A stretch of 64,000 nt of DNA from Nostoc sp. HK-01 (GTDB lineage Bacteria > Cyanobacteriota > Cyanobacteriia > Cyanobacteriales > Nostocaceae), in NCBI GenBank assembly GCA_003990705.1, contig AP018318.1:186001-250000 (forward strand). Reading direction: 5' to 3'. Below the pieces are notes generated by a model. That model was given only the letters and a program-made list of their open reading frames with translations. It was not told the DNA's origin and searched no databases. Within the stretch, counting starts at the first letter, position 1. Every line of letters begins with the position of its first letter. This document shows, in pieces, positions 42,725 to 51,391 of this stretch. Made by a program: the position numbers and the translations under genes.

Positions 42725-44005
42725 TTATTTCTTGACTAAAAAATATGCTGTAGCATACTCTGGTAATTGACTGATATACTGACCAAATTCTTGTCGATTT
42801 TGAAAAATTCCTGCTAAAAAATCGAGTTGATAAAGGTTCGGTAAAAATGCTCCACCTGTATCGGCAATTACGCCCATTCGCAAATTTTTCCGTCCGCCTT
42901 GGTTATTCTCTATTACTACTATTTTACCTACGCCAATATTCAAAACATCTCCAGCAAAAGTCACTCCTGGTTTAATGGAAATTTTGGCATCTATTTTATG
43001 ACCATAACCTTTAATGGCATCTACCTTTTTAAAATACCAATAACGTTTCTGGGCTGTTCCTTTTAAGCCCCGAATATAAGACATACCATTATTTCTATCT
43101 ACATTGAAAAATGCTTGAGAACCATCAGTAAATTTAATTAAGATAGTACCCTGCAAAAGGGCTTCTTCTAAACCATCACGGGTCAGGTAAGCTAAAGGTT
43201 GAACTTTGCCAAATTCTTTACCACCAGGCTCATAAATCCCTGATAAAACATCTTGTTTCGTATATTTAGTATAAAACTTATCTTTATATGAGCTATCTTT
43301 TAAACTATAAATTGGTGTATTAAACTTAGCTGTTTTAGTGGGAGAACCTTGATGAGTAAAAACGGCATATTTGGTGATGCGTAGTTGTTTTTGACTAGTA
43401 TTTTGCTTATTGTAAGCATTCCATTTAATCACACGAAAATTTTTGTTGATAAAATTAGGCTCTTGTAGCCGAGTCGGACGATTATTTGCAATGTCTTCTT
43501 TTAAGACAACAATCATAAAATCTAAAGTTTTGAGAACGTCTTCTACACTAACTCCTTGAGTTCCTAATAAACCTTTGCGTTGAATATCTGGATCATCAGC
43601 AGCGTGGTCTTGGAAATATTGACGGGTATTAACAAGGGTACTTAATAAATCTGATTGATTGAAATTAATTTTACTAGTAGGTAATTTAGCTGTAGATAAA
43701 ATTTGATTACCGTTAATACTAAATTTATAATTTTTCCACTCATCGATAACTGGATAGCCTACAGATACTGAAGCTGCATATTTATCAGACACTTGCTCTA
43801 AGATCGGCTGATTTAAACTAGCCGTTTGCATAGAAGCTAGAGAAATTTGCGGTTGAGAGAGGGTAAAATTATCTTGAATGTTTTCTGGTTGAGCTAGTTC
43901 TGGACTTTTTGCCGGAGAGTAGAAATAGCCATGCGCGAAAATAGCTGTTAATACAGCGGCGGTACCCAAAGAGAGGCTAATTTTTTGACTGAATAAGTTA
44001 CTCAT
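42725..44005 (-). CDS. Exported MltA/3D-domain-like protein
   Basis: This 426-residue protein starts at MSNLFSQK; the upstream extension uses TTG. A hydrophobic segment (residues 9-27) is a signal peptide or anchor. The last 120 residues resemble the double-psi-barrel catalytic part of MltA/3D-domain lytic transglycosylases. A mid-domain GMSYIRGLKGTAQKRYWYF is followed by an AGDVLNIG strand and VIADTGGAFLPNLYQLDFLAG, where Asp residues occupy the family's conserved positions. It may cleave or bind peptidoglycan in the periplasm. The family call is by eye and moderate. It is convergent to usp. Confidence 0.6.
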   Translation of the reverse strand: MSNLFSQKISLSLGTAAVLTAIFAHGYFYSPAKSPELAQPENIQDNFTLSQPQISLASMQTASLNQPILEQVSDKYAASVSVGYPVIDEWKNYKFSINGNQILSTAKLPTSKINFNQSDLLSTLVNTRQYFQDHAADDPDIQRKGLLGTQGVSVEDVLKTLDFMIVVLKEDIANNRPTRLQEPNFINKNFRVIKWNAYNKQNTSQKQLRITKYAVFTHQGSPTKTAKFNTPIYSLKDSSYKDKFYTKYTKQDVLSGIYEPGGKEFGKVQPLAYLTRDGLEEALLQGTILIKFTDGSQAFFNVDRNNGMSYIRGLKGTAQKRYWYFKKVDAIKGYGHKIDAKISIKPGVTFAGDVLNIGVGKIVVIENNQGGRKNLRMGVIADTGGAFLPNLYQLDFLAGIFQNRQEFGQYISQLPEYATAYFLVKK

Positions 44006-44433
44006 AGTTGAAAAAAAATTTCTATAAATCAATAATAATTACACTTGCTTAATATCTGGGTGATATTAATTTGACAATCCAGAAACCCTGATTACAATAG
44101 TGGCATTATAACTGGTTCAAATTGTATTTATATCTGCTCAGACAGGTTAACTCTGTTAATTTTACCAAGTTCATCTTGGTGTAATTAGCGTAGCAAAAAT
44201 CAGTACTTACCATATTCACCCAATACAGATACTCAGTCAGAACATAGCCATGAAACTCTTGTGCTAATTCGTTCGGAGGATTCATGAAAATTTTTCGAGA
44301 TTTATTCAGAAGAAAATAACTCATATTACCGTTTTTCTGTCAATACGTAACATTTATACAAATGGCAGCAAATGATACTGTCAAAAATCTTACATACCTG
44401 TTTAATCATCAGTAATCTAAAAAAATCTCAAAA
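44006..44433. other. Intergenic region upstream of the aminotransferase
   Basis: About 430 bases between divergent genes. TTAATATC (44049-44056) and GATATTAA (44062-44069) form an 8-base palindrome 44 bases before the MltA-like start, a possible operator. A short minus-strand frame (44106-44324) has no family character and is not called. Confidence 0.4.
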
Positions 44434-45744
44434 ATGTTAAGTATATCCATTAATCAACCTTTACCGAGTGTGCCGCGTTTGGTAACAGCTTTACCAGGAA
44501 CTCGCGCTCAAGCAATTGTAGAACGCGATCGCGCTGTAACTTCCCCATCTTATACCCGCGACTATCCTCTAGTGGTAGCACGCGGTCAAGGCTGCATGGT
44601 GGAAGATGTGGACGGCAATGTATTTTTAGATATGACTGCTGGTATTGCTGTCACAGCTACCGGACACGCCCATCCGGAAGTTGTCAAAGCTATTCAAGAC
44701 CAGTCAGCTTGCTTGCTGCACATGTCCGGTACGGATTTTTATTATGAACCGATGGTGGAATTGGCGGAAAAGTTAGCCTTTCGCGCCCCTTTTCCTGGAG
44801 GTGCAAAAATATTTTTTACCAATTCTGGGGCGGAGTCTAATGAAGGGGCGATTAAACTAGCTCGATATTACACCAAGCGATCGCTCATCGTTGCTTTTTT
44901 GGGCGCATTCCACGGACGCACTTACGGCGCAATGTCTCTGACTGCTTCTAAAACAGTGCAAAGGGCTAACTTTGGGGCGTTAGTTCCAGGAGTAACTCAT
45001 ATTCCTTACGGCACTCACGCGAGTTTAGATTATTTAGAAAAACAACTATTTAATACCATACTACCGCCCCAGGAAGTAGCAGCTATATTCGTTGAGCCAA
45101 TTCAAGGAGAAGGCGGTTATATTGTCCCCGAAGATGGATTTTTACAAAGAATTCGAGATATCTGCGATCGCTACGGCATATTAATGGTAGTAGATGAAGT
45201 GCAATCAGGGATGGGACGTACAGGTCGCTTGTTTGCCACTGAACATTGGGGTGTGATGCCTGATATTATCACCACAGCTAAAGGTCTTGCTAGTGGTTTA
45301 CCTCTCGGCGCAATTCTCGCCCGCCCAGAATTAATGACATGGCCGCCTGGTTCCCACGCCACCACCTTTGGCGGAAATCCTGTGGCTTGTGCGGCTGGTT
45401 TGGCAACATTGCGACTGTTAGAAAGTGGCTTGATGACCAACGCTACCCAAATGGGCGAACTATTACAAGCTGGCTTAACTCAATTGCACCAAAGATTTCC
45501 TAAAATGTCTTTACCTAGAGGTAAAGGTTTGATGGTAGCAGTGGATTTAGTTGATGAAGCAGGTAACTATAATAGTAAACTACGCGATCGCATCATCCAA
45601 GAAGCCTTTTTACGTGGGCTGCTATTACTCGGTTGCGGTAAAGCCGCCATTCGTTTTTGTCCACCCTTAATCATTGACAGCAACCAAATACAAACCGCCC
45701 TCGAAATTCTCTCTGACATTCTTAAAAGTGCTGAGGGCTGTTAG
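44434..45744 (+). CDS. Class III PLP-dependent aminotransferase (acetylornithine-aminotransferase family)
   Basis: This 436-residue protein has the class III pattern: GQGCMVEDVDGNVFLDMTAG, the cofactor phosphate loop TNSGAESNEGAIKLAR, FHGRTYGAMSLT, EPIQGEGGYIVP, and VVDEVQSGMGRTG with the pyridine-binding Asp. The PLP Lys lies in ITTAKGLASG and is followed by the GNPVACAAG region. It is longer at the N-terminus than ArgD and reads more like the ornithine/4-aminobutyrate/lysine omega-aminotransferase and racemase-related group. The next gene, 121 bases downstream, is a 2-oxoadipate dioxygenase homologue, so lysine, 2-aminoadipate or ornithine is a reasonable substrate guess. Confidence 0.9.
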   Translation: MLSISINQPLPSVPRLVTALPGTRAQAIVERDRAVTSPSYTRDYPLVVARGQGCMVEDVDGNVFLDMTAGIAVTATGHAHPEVVKAIQDQSACLLHMSGTDFYYEPMVELAEKLAFRAPFPGGAKIFFTNSGAESNEGAIKLARYYTKRSLIVAFLGAFHGRTYGAMSLTASKTVQRANFGALVPGVTHIPYGTHASLDYLEKQLFNTILPPQEVAAIFVEPIQGEGGYIVPEDGFLQRIRDICDRYGILMVVDEVQSGMGRTGRLFATEHWGVMPDIITTAKGLASGLPLGAILARPELMTWPPGSHATTFGGNPVACAAGLATLRLLESGLMTNATQMGELLQAGLTQLHQRFPKMSLPRGKGLMVAVDLVDEAGNYNSKLRDRIIQEAFLRGLLLLGCGKAAIRFCPPLIIDSNQIQTALEILSDILKSAEGC

Positions 45745-45865
45745 CGGTAGCGGGGCGTTTAGCCCGTGCTGAGTGCTGAATAACAATAACAATTATAATT
45801 CTTCCCCTGCTCCCCCTGCTTCACTCTGTCCGCTGTCACCTGTCCTCTGTTCCCTTCTTCTCTAT

Positions 45866-46777
45866 ATGAAACCCGAACTCGCATCTGATCTCTGGGAATC
45901 ACTTTGGCAAGAATATCAAGCCAGAGTCAATTATGCCCAAATCTACCAAAACATGATTAGGGAGGCGGGTGGAACCGTCGCCAACGACCATATTGCTTTT
46001 CGGTCTTTGCGTTTAGTAGTCGATAGTCCTCAAGGTAAAATTAACTTAGGTATCAACCACTTAGCACAAATAGCCGAAGTCTTGGGTTACGAACCTGCGG
46101 GGGAACATACATTTGCAGCCACCCATCTTTACGCGCGTCATTATCGCCATCCTCAGCAAGCAGAATTCGATTTACCCAAACTATTTATTAGTGAATTAAT
46201 TGTTGATGAATTACCGGATACTATTGCGAAATTAATCTATCAAACAGTATCCACAATTTCCGCAGAAGTTCTTCCTGTTTTGACACCTGTTTTACTAGAT
46301 GAGAATAATTTTGCCAGCATCATCCAACAATTAAAGCAAACCTTCACTCGGCCTTGGCAAATTCCTCGACGTTCCGTTTTAGAAGAAGTGAATAAAATTA
46401 CCCAATATGGCGCTTGGGTGTTACTGCATGGTTACGCCGTCAATCACTTCACAGGCTACATTAACCGCCAAAATACTCCTGTATATCCTGATATAGATAC
46501 TACTGCTGAAGCTTTGGCGAATTTGGGTGTACCGATGAAAGCCGAAATTGAAGGTAATGTTACTTGTGGTTTACGCCAAACTGCAACTCAAGCGGTCACA
46601 GAAATGGTAGCTGTGCTAGATGACAGCAGTCATACAGAAATTCAAATTCCCTGGACTTACGCTTATTATGAACTCGCCCAGCGTTACATCATAGAAATTG
46701 AGCCTGGAAAGCCAGCACTTTTTGAGGCTTTTTTAGGTAAAAATGCCCAACAATTATTTGAAATGACTCGACGTTAA
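45866..46777 (+). CDS. 2-oxoadipate dioxygenase/decarboxylase (HglS, DUF1338)
   Basis: This 303-residue protein starts at MKPELASD. An upstream extension encodes a poly-Asn and Pro/Leu stretch derived from an intergenic repeat and is rejected. HglS uses Fe(II) and oxygen to convert 2-oxoadipate to 2-hydroxyglutarate in lysine breakdown. The likely metal ligands are visible: His in ANDHIAFRSL, His in LLHGYAVNHFTGY and Glu in the C-terminal RYIIEIEPG strand. Arg in AFRSL is a candidate for the substrate carboxylate. Adjacency to an aminotransferase supports a short amino-acid degradation route. Confidence 0.88.
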   Translation: MKPELASDLWESLWQEYQARVNYAQIYQNMIREAGGTVANDHIAFRSLRLVVDSPQGKINLGINHLAQIAEVLGYEPAGEHTFAATHLYARHYRHPQQAEFDLPKLFISELIVDELPDTIAKLIYQTVSTISAEVLPVLTPVLLDENNFASIIQQLKQTFTRPWQIPRRSVLEEVNKITQYGAWVLLHGYAVNHFTGYINRQNTPVYPDIDTTAEALANLGVPMKAEIEGNVTCGLRQTATQAVTEMVAVLDDSSHTEIQIPWTYAYYELAQRYIIEIEPGKPALFEAFLGKNAQQLFEMTRR

Positions 46778-46886
46778 TCATTTCCTTTCTCATATCTGGG
46801 AAACATAAGCTCCTGATGGACATTCATGGTAAACGTAAGATTTAATCGAAGTATTTTGAGTAGTCAGGATTTTTTGCAGGAAACGG

Positions 46887-47240
46887 ATGAACAAAATTAT
46901 ACTAAGCTTACTTTCGACCCCTGTGCTGATTAATTCGATTTTGTCTATGACGGCTATGTTTAATCCAGCACAAGCAGCCGAACCAGCGGTAAAAGCCACA
47001 GAAGACCGTCTATCTTGTATCCGCAACAAGCATAAGGTTGGCTTAGTGTGTGCTAGAGTTTCGGTGTTAGCACAAATCCCCACACAGCAGGCTGAGGTGG
47101 AATTTTCACAAGAAGATGTGCCGATGCTAGAGTTTAGTGACCAAGAAAGCGATATGGCAATTAATTTGTTTGGTTGTGACTGTCCAGCCTGCATCAATTC
47201 GTTGCGTCAGATGAGTGGTGCTAGACCTTTAGTTTATTAG
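46887..47240 (+). CDS. Small exported Cys-containing protein
   Basis: This 117-residue protein has a signal peptide cleaved after AQAA (about residue 31). The mature part holds Cys at LSCIRNK and LVCARV and a CDCPACI cluster near the C-terminus. These could form disulfides or bind a metal. I recognise no family. It is convergent with the pentapeptide-repeat gene across a strong bidirectional hairpin. Confidence 0.65.
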   Translation: MNKIILSLLSTPVLINSILSMTAMFNPAQAAEPAVKATEDRLSCIRNKHKVGLVCARVSVLAQIPTQQAEVEFSQEDVPMLEFSDQESDMAINLFGCDCPACINSLRQMSGARPLVY

Positions 47241-47287
47241 AATTTTACGAGCGATCGCTTGAATTTTAGCTGTTATAGACAAAAATT

Positions 47288-47315
47288 TAGGGACACAACA
47301 GCGATTGTGTCCCTA
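47288..47315. terminator. Bidirectional terminator-like hairpin
   Basis: TAGGGACACAA (47288-47298) and TTGTGTCCCTA (47305-47315) form a perfect 11-base-pair stem with a 6-base loop between two convergent genes. Confidence 0.8.
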
Positions 47316-47331
47316 TGAAACCCTATACTCA

Positions 47332-47880
47332 CTAATAACAGCCAGCCCAAGTTACCCATTTATGAGATAAGCCTAAGTGCATTACTTTGCCAGTCATCTC
47401 ATATTCCGTAACAATTGCTTTTGTGAAATCAGCATTGCTAATTTCTGCTTCATTAATATTACTAGCAATCAAATTTGCTTTCTTGAGATTAGCACCAGTC
47501 AAATCTGCACCACTCATTTCTGCTTCGCTGAGGTTTGCTTTTAGCAAGTTTGCTAGTAATAAATTAGCACCCCGCAAATCTGCACGACTGAGATTTGTTC
47601 CTTCGAGGTTAGCCTTAATTAAGTCTGCGCCTATTAAGTTTACTTCACTCAAATTTGCGCCACTCAGATTACCTCCGCTGATATCTGCATCAGTCAGATT
47701 TGCTCGGCTGAAGTTACATCCACTTAAATTAGTCTGGCTTAAATCTGCTCCACTTAAGTCAGCTTCAACAAAGTTTGCGCCTCTCAAATCAGCACCGCAA
47801 AGATTAACTTGATGCAGATTTGCACCCACGAAGTCTCGCTCTCCTGCTGCATATAAATTCAGGAGTTTGTTAGCATCCAT
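47332..47880 (-). CDS. Pentapeptide-repeat protein
   Basis: Nearly all of this 182-residue protein is A(D/N)Lxx repeats, about 25 in tandem from residue 19 to 160 (for example GADLRGANFVEADLSGADLS). Such repeats form a right-handed quadrilateral beta-helix. There is no signal peptide or catalytic domain. The C-terminal 20 residues (HLGLSHKWVTWAGCY) are non-repetitive and probably cap the helix. Pentapeptide proteins are very common in cyanobacteria and their roles are mostly unknown. DNA-gyrase mimicry is known for a few. Confidence 0.95.
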   Translation of the reverse strand: MDANKLLNLYAAGERDFVGANLHQVNLCGADLRGANFVEADLSGADLSQTNLSGCNFSRANLTDADISGGNLSGANLSEVNLIGADLIKANLEGTNLSRADLRGANLLLANLLKANLSEAEMSGADLTGANLKKANLIASNINEAEISNADFTKAIVTEYEMTGKVMHLGLSHKWVTWAGCY

Positions 47881-48273
47881 ATTTTCACCTCAACTTGTCT
47901 ACAGGTACGCAAGTCTGTGCATTAACACTACCCAAACCACACCAAAGACTATTTTTTGAGTTGCTATAGCAATTGGGAATTGTAAGAAAAACTCGTTCTT
48001 TTATTTTCCTATACCTTCCTCGATTTGTAACTATGGCTTCATGGAAATATACTTACAGCATTGTTCTGGTTGAATCTTGATGTAAAAAGACCCGTCTTAC
48101 TCATTCTGAAGGACTTTTATCACTTTTGCTAAAAACTGGGATGGTTCCAACTGTTGTCAATGCTCAACACTAGTAATGTTTTCATAAATCAAACTATATT
48201 TCTTTTGAATATTTTTATACTTTTTTAACTATCATGTTTTCATTCGCATGAACTGAGAATGATTGAGGCAAGT
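47881..48273. other. Intergenic region
   Basis: About 390 bases upstream of the pentapeptide-repeat gene. No open frame, HIP1 site or clear hairpin is seen. Confidence 0.5.
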
Positions 48274-49215
48274 CTAGATAGAAGGAAACAACTGTCGGCG
48301 AATAGCAAAATTTGCTAACCTAGCAGGTACACGAGAACGTTTTAGAACTGGCAATCGGAGAAATTTACCTGTTAACAAACGAGCTATGCCTTTTATCCGT
48401 GCTTGAAGTCTCACCAAGAAAAAATTAAAATAGTCTACACCTGTTTTTGAGGCATACATAGGCATAAAAGCCAGTTGATTATAGAGAACATCTGCTCTAT
48501 GGGTTTTACTTAATCCATGACGAGAATGTTCTAGATTTGGTAAGCCACCATGCTCTCCATAATTTCGGAAAGGGATGTAGTTTTTCAGGTGATGATGGCG
48601 CAGAAAATTATCAAGATAAGTATCCCAAGTAGAATAAGCATTAGGGTCTGATTGTTGTATAAGTTCTTCTGCAAATTTAATTAATTTATCAGCCCCTTGG
48701 GGAGTAACAATGTAAGCAACGGTTGAGACTGAAGAACCTTCAGCATAGCCATCTGCTGAAATACTATATATCTGAGAAGCACAAGTATATAGCCAGCACA
48801 TACCAACATTAGTTTGATAGGGATTAAAAGGTAAAGGTAGTTTGCCCAATCCTACAACTGGGACAAAATCTGCTTCAACAATTAAAGTGGGTTGAGTTTC
48901 TCTTGCAGCTAATTTCCATGCACTTAAGTGATTGAGTAGACAAAGATAACTCGGAGAAAAGTTTTTATACTCTGGTTGGTGCTTTTGTCTCAAAACTTCA
49001 CACTGTAAGCCTTCTTTAATCAATGTCGATTCAAGTAAATTAGTTTGTTCTTTATAGGCAATAATAAAAGCTCGTCCAATCACATCAGCAATTTGTAAAG
49101 AAGTAAAGGTTTTATTTTTTGATCCTCTTCGGGGATATTTGTACTCTTCTAGAACCTTTTCAAGGGTAGCTTGAGAATTAAAATAGTTTTTGTTTTTAAT
49201 GCCTAGCTCTAACAT
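48274..49215 (-). CDS. Glycosyltransferase family 25-like protein
   Basis: This 313-residue protein follows the GT25 (LPS galactosyltransferase-like) order. A basic N-terminal half is followed by SYLCLLNHLSAWKLA, equivalent to the family's GCxxSHxxxW segment. TLIVEADFVPV occupies the position of the metal-binding ExD, and AYIVTPQGADKLI with a later DTYLD follows. The usual EDD reads EAD here. GT25 enzymes add sugars to lipopolysaccharide or proteins in the cytoplasm. It could modify surface polysaccharide or the nearby surface proteins, but no link is shown. Confidence 0.75.
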   Translation of the reverse strand: MLELGIKNKNYFNSQATLEKVLEEYKYPRRGSKNKTFTSLQIADVIGRAFIIAYKEQTNLLESTLIKEGLQCEVLRQKHQPEYKNFSPSYLCLLNHLSAWKLAARETQPTLIVEADFVPVVGLGKLPLPFNPYQTNVGMCWLYTCASQIYSISADGYAEGSSVSTVAYIVTPQGADKLIKFAEELIQQSDPNAYSTWDTYLDNFLRHHHLKNYIPFRNYGEHGGLPNLEHSRHGLSKTHRADVLYNQLAFMPMYASKTGVDYFNFFLVRLQARIKGIARLLTGKFLRLPVLKRSRVPARLANFAIRRQLFPSI

Positions 49216-50469
49216 ATAAATGCCCCTGTTACTGATAATGATATGTTGCTACTTAAAGAATAATATGCAGTACAAAAATATGGAATATACAGGTTGTATG
49301 ATTGATTTTTTACTGGTTAATACTTAATTTCGCTGTTTATATCAAAAATAACTAGGGTGATATTACTGAGAGAATATTTAAACTCTGTAAATTATGTTTG
49401 ATGCTGGAATATAGTAATGTAGCAATAACTTTACTTTCATTGTCCGATGTTGATAGAAACTTCAAACTTTTGGAATAGATAATATGTTTAAATTTACCGA
49501 TATAAGATTTTTAGATTGTCAGTTTTGGCAAAATTGTTAATACTGCTCAATTATTCTTGATTAATAATTTATTTAATACCTTAAATAAGTTATTAATTTC
49601 AGTAGAGGAAATTTTTAAACTTGCTTTTACTGAGAAAACTTGCAGAGATTATAGTTTTATAATCTCTGGTTTCAGTATAATTACATTAATCCTAATAAAA
49701 AATCTAATTTTTGTACCTAAAAATAGTAAATACTACTAAAACTTTAAACTTACAATAAAATATTAGATGTAAAAATTAGTGTTATCCACATTGCCAATCA
49801 CTATCATTATGGTTTTTGAGAAAACGATAATGATTTTTAGATGAATTAATTGCCATTTAACATTACTATAGTTATATTTGTTTCAAGTAAGCCGCTGCAT
49901 CTACCAGAATTATTCGTGCATTTACCTAAAAACTGATCATAATATTAATCGTTGTATTCGGGCGGAGAAGAATTAGATATACAACAGTAAGTACTATCAG
50001 AGTAATTTTAATTTTTAAATTGCTCTGATATTAAGCTACATAATATTTGACTTGGTAGATATTTGAACTAAATCTATCACAATATCTATAAGTCAAGTTT
50101 GGGAATTTTACAAGATTTAACAACATAATGCTGTTGGCACAAATCAGAAATTAAATCAATTTTATTTGTGTGCTTTTAGTGATTCAAAAGCTAAATATAC
50201 GGTCAACATGACTGAGAGTGCAGATGACTTATTTGAACTAATGGAAATTATCAAAAATCTAATTAAAACTAAAAAATATAAATTTTATGTGTTGAATATA
50301 AAACAATCTGGATATAAAAAATGGTTAGACGAATAACATAATATTCAATTTGCATACTTCGTTTGATGTCTAATATATAGTGTTTTAAATAATCATGATT
50401 AATTATTTCCAATAATCACTTCTCATCATTTGTTCTTTTGAATAAAAAATACATTTTTTTAATATAGCT
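49216..50469. other. AT-rich region without a convincing gene
   Basis: About 1.25 kb between the GT25 gene and cluster B, strongly AT-rich and free of HIP1 sites. A 60-codon frame at 49557-49739 encodes a hydrophobic segment (SFIISGFSIITLILIKNLIFV) but has no family features and begins with TTG. A second frame at 50121-50336 looks like a protein tail and is listed separately. The region may be decayed or foreign DNA. Confidence 0.5.
50121..50336 (+). pseudogene. Possible gene remnant
   Basis: A frame open from 50121, after a stop, to TAA at 50336 encodes about 71 residues. These include FYLCAFSDSKAKYTVNM and SADDLFELMEIIKNLIK, which look like real protein. The first ATG is at 50208 and would leave only 42 residues. 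It could be the tail of a decayed gene or a very small gene. No family is recognised. Confidence 0.25.
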
Positions 50470-51390
50470 ATGAAGTTGGTACAAGACTGGAAGCAAAATT
50501 ATCTTTTCTTGCTTCTGTTGCTTCCTGGAATTTTTTCTGTTGGCATTTCAGCCGTAATTGCTGATGAAACTACTAATACAGCCGTGTTGGGAGGCGATAA
50601 TATTCAGCCTGTTACTTCTAATACTGTGTTTTTTACTAGAAGTGCAACTGCATTAGAGATTGTCAAAACGGCCGATCGCATCGCCGTCGAACCAGGTGAT
50701 ACTGTTGTTTATCGGCTGGCTATCCGCAACACTGGTAACTCTCCCGCCAGCAATATTACTCTGACTGATACTCTCCCCCTCGGCTTGAATTTCGAGACGC
50801 GATCGCTGCAAGTCTCTTTAACCAGCAGTAACACTACCACCCCTGTAACTGTATCAAATAGCCAAGATAACCGCACAGTAACCATTAACTACGCTGGTAC
50901 TATCCCTGCACAGGGAACGATGAATGTAGCCTATGCAGTCACAGTCACACCCGATGCAGTACGCGGAACAGGCAAAAACTTAGCCGTCGCCGCCGCAGGT
51001 AATATCCGCAGTAACACAGCCAGTCATTTACTAAAAATTCGTCCTGGTATCATCTCCGATTGTGCAACTTTAATTGGACGAGTCTTTGTTGATAAAAACT
51101 TTGACGGCGAACAACAACCAGGCGAACCAGGCATACCCAACGCCGTAATTTATATGGATGACGGAAATCGTATCCTTACCGATGCCAACGGAATGTTCTC
51201 TCTAGCCAATGTGATTGCTGGTAATCGGACTGGAACTTTAGACTTAACCAGCCTACCCGGATATAGTCTCGCACCCAACCTCTACAACATTGAAAAAAAT
51301 AGCCAATCGCGCCTCGTCCGACTCGCACCCAGAAGTATGGGACGGATGAATTTTGCAGTCACACCAGCATCAGGGGAGGCACGTAAGTAA
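50470..51390 (+). CDS. Exported DUF11-SdrD-like protein paired with the barrel gene, cluster B
   Basis: This 306-residue protein has a signal peptide cleaved near residue 32. It has one DUF11 domain (about 65-190: AVEPGDTVVYRLAIRNTGNS, TLTDTLPLGLNF, TPDAVRGTGKN). The SdrD-B-like domain (about 200-300) has the calcium loop DKNFDGEQQPGEPGIPNAVI and the ending RMNFAVTPAS. It is a shorter paralogue of the protein at 31225, lacking that protein's N-terminal 200 residues. Its stop is one base before the barrel gene start, the same coupling as in cluster A, which supports a two-component unit. Confidence 0.85.
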   Translation: MKLVQDWKQNYLFLLLLLPGIFSVGISAVIADETTNTAVLGGDNIQPVTSNTVFFTRSATALEIVKTADRIAVEPGDTVVYRLAIRNTGNSPASNITLTDTLPLGLNFETRSLQVSLTSSNTTTPVTVSNSQDNRTVTINYAGTIPAQGTMNVAYAVTVTPDAVRGTGKNLAVAAAGNIRSNTASHLLKIRPGIISDCATLIGRVFVDKNFDGEQQPGEPGIPNAVIYMDDGNRILTDANGMFSLANVIAGNRTGTLDLTSLPGYSLAPNLYNIEKNSQSRLVRLAPRSMGRMNFAVTPASGEARK

Positions 51391-51391
51391 G

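Noticed and set aside
44106-44324. 72-codon minus-strand frame
   Set aside because: No family match by eye and no clear ribosome binding site; it lies in a divergent promoter region.
44434-45744. Naming the aminotransferase argD
   Set aside because: The N-terminus and motifs fit the broader omega-aminotransferase group and the neighbour suggests another substrate, so no symbol is given.
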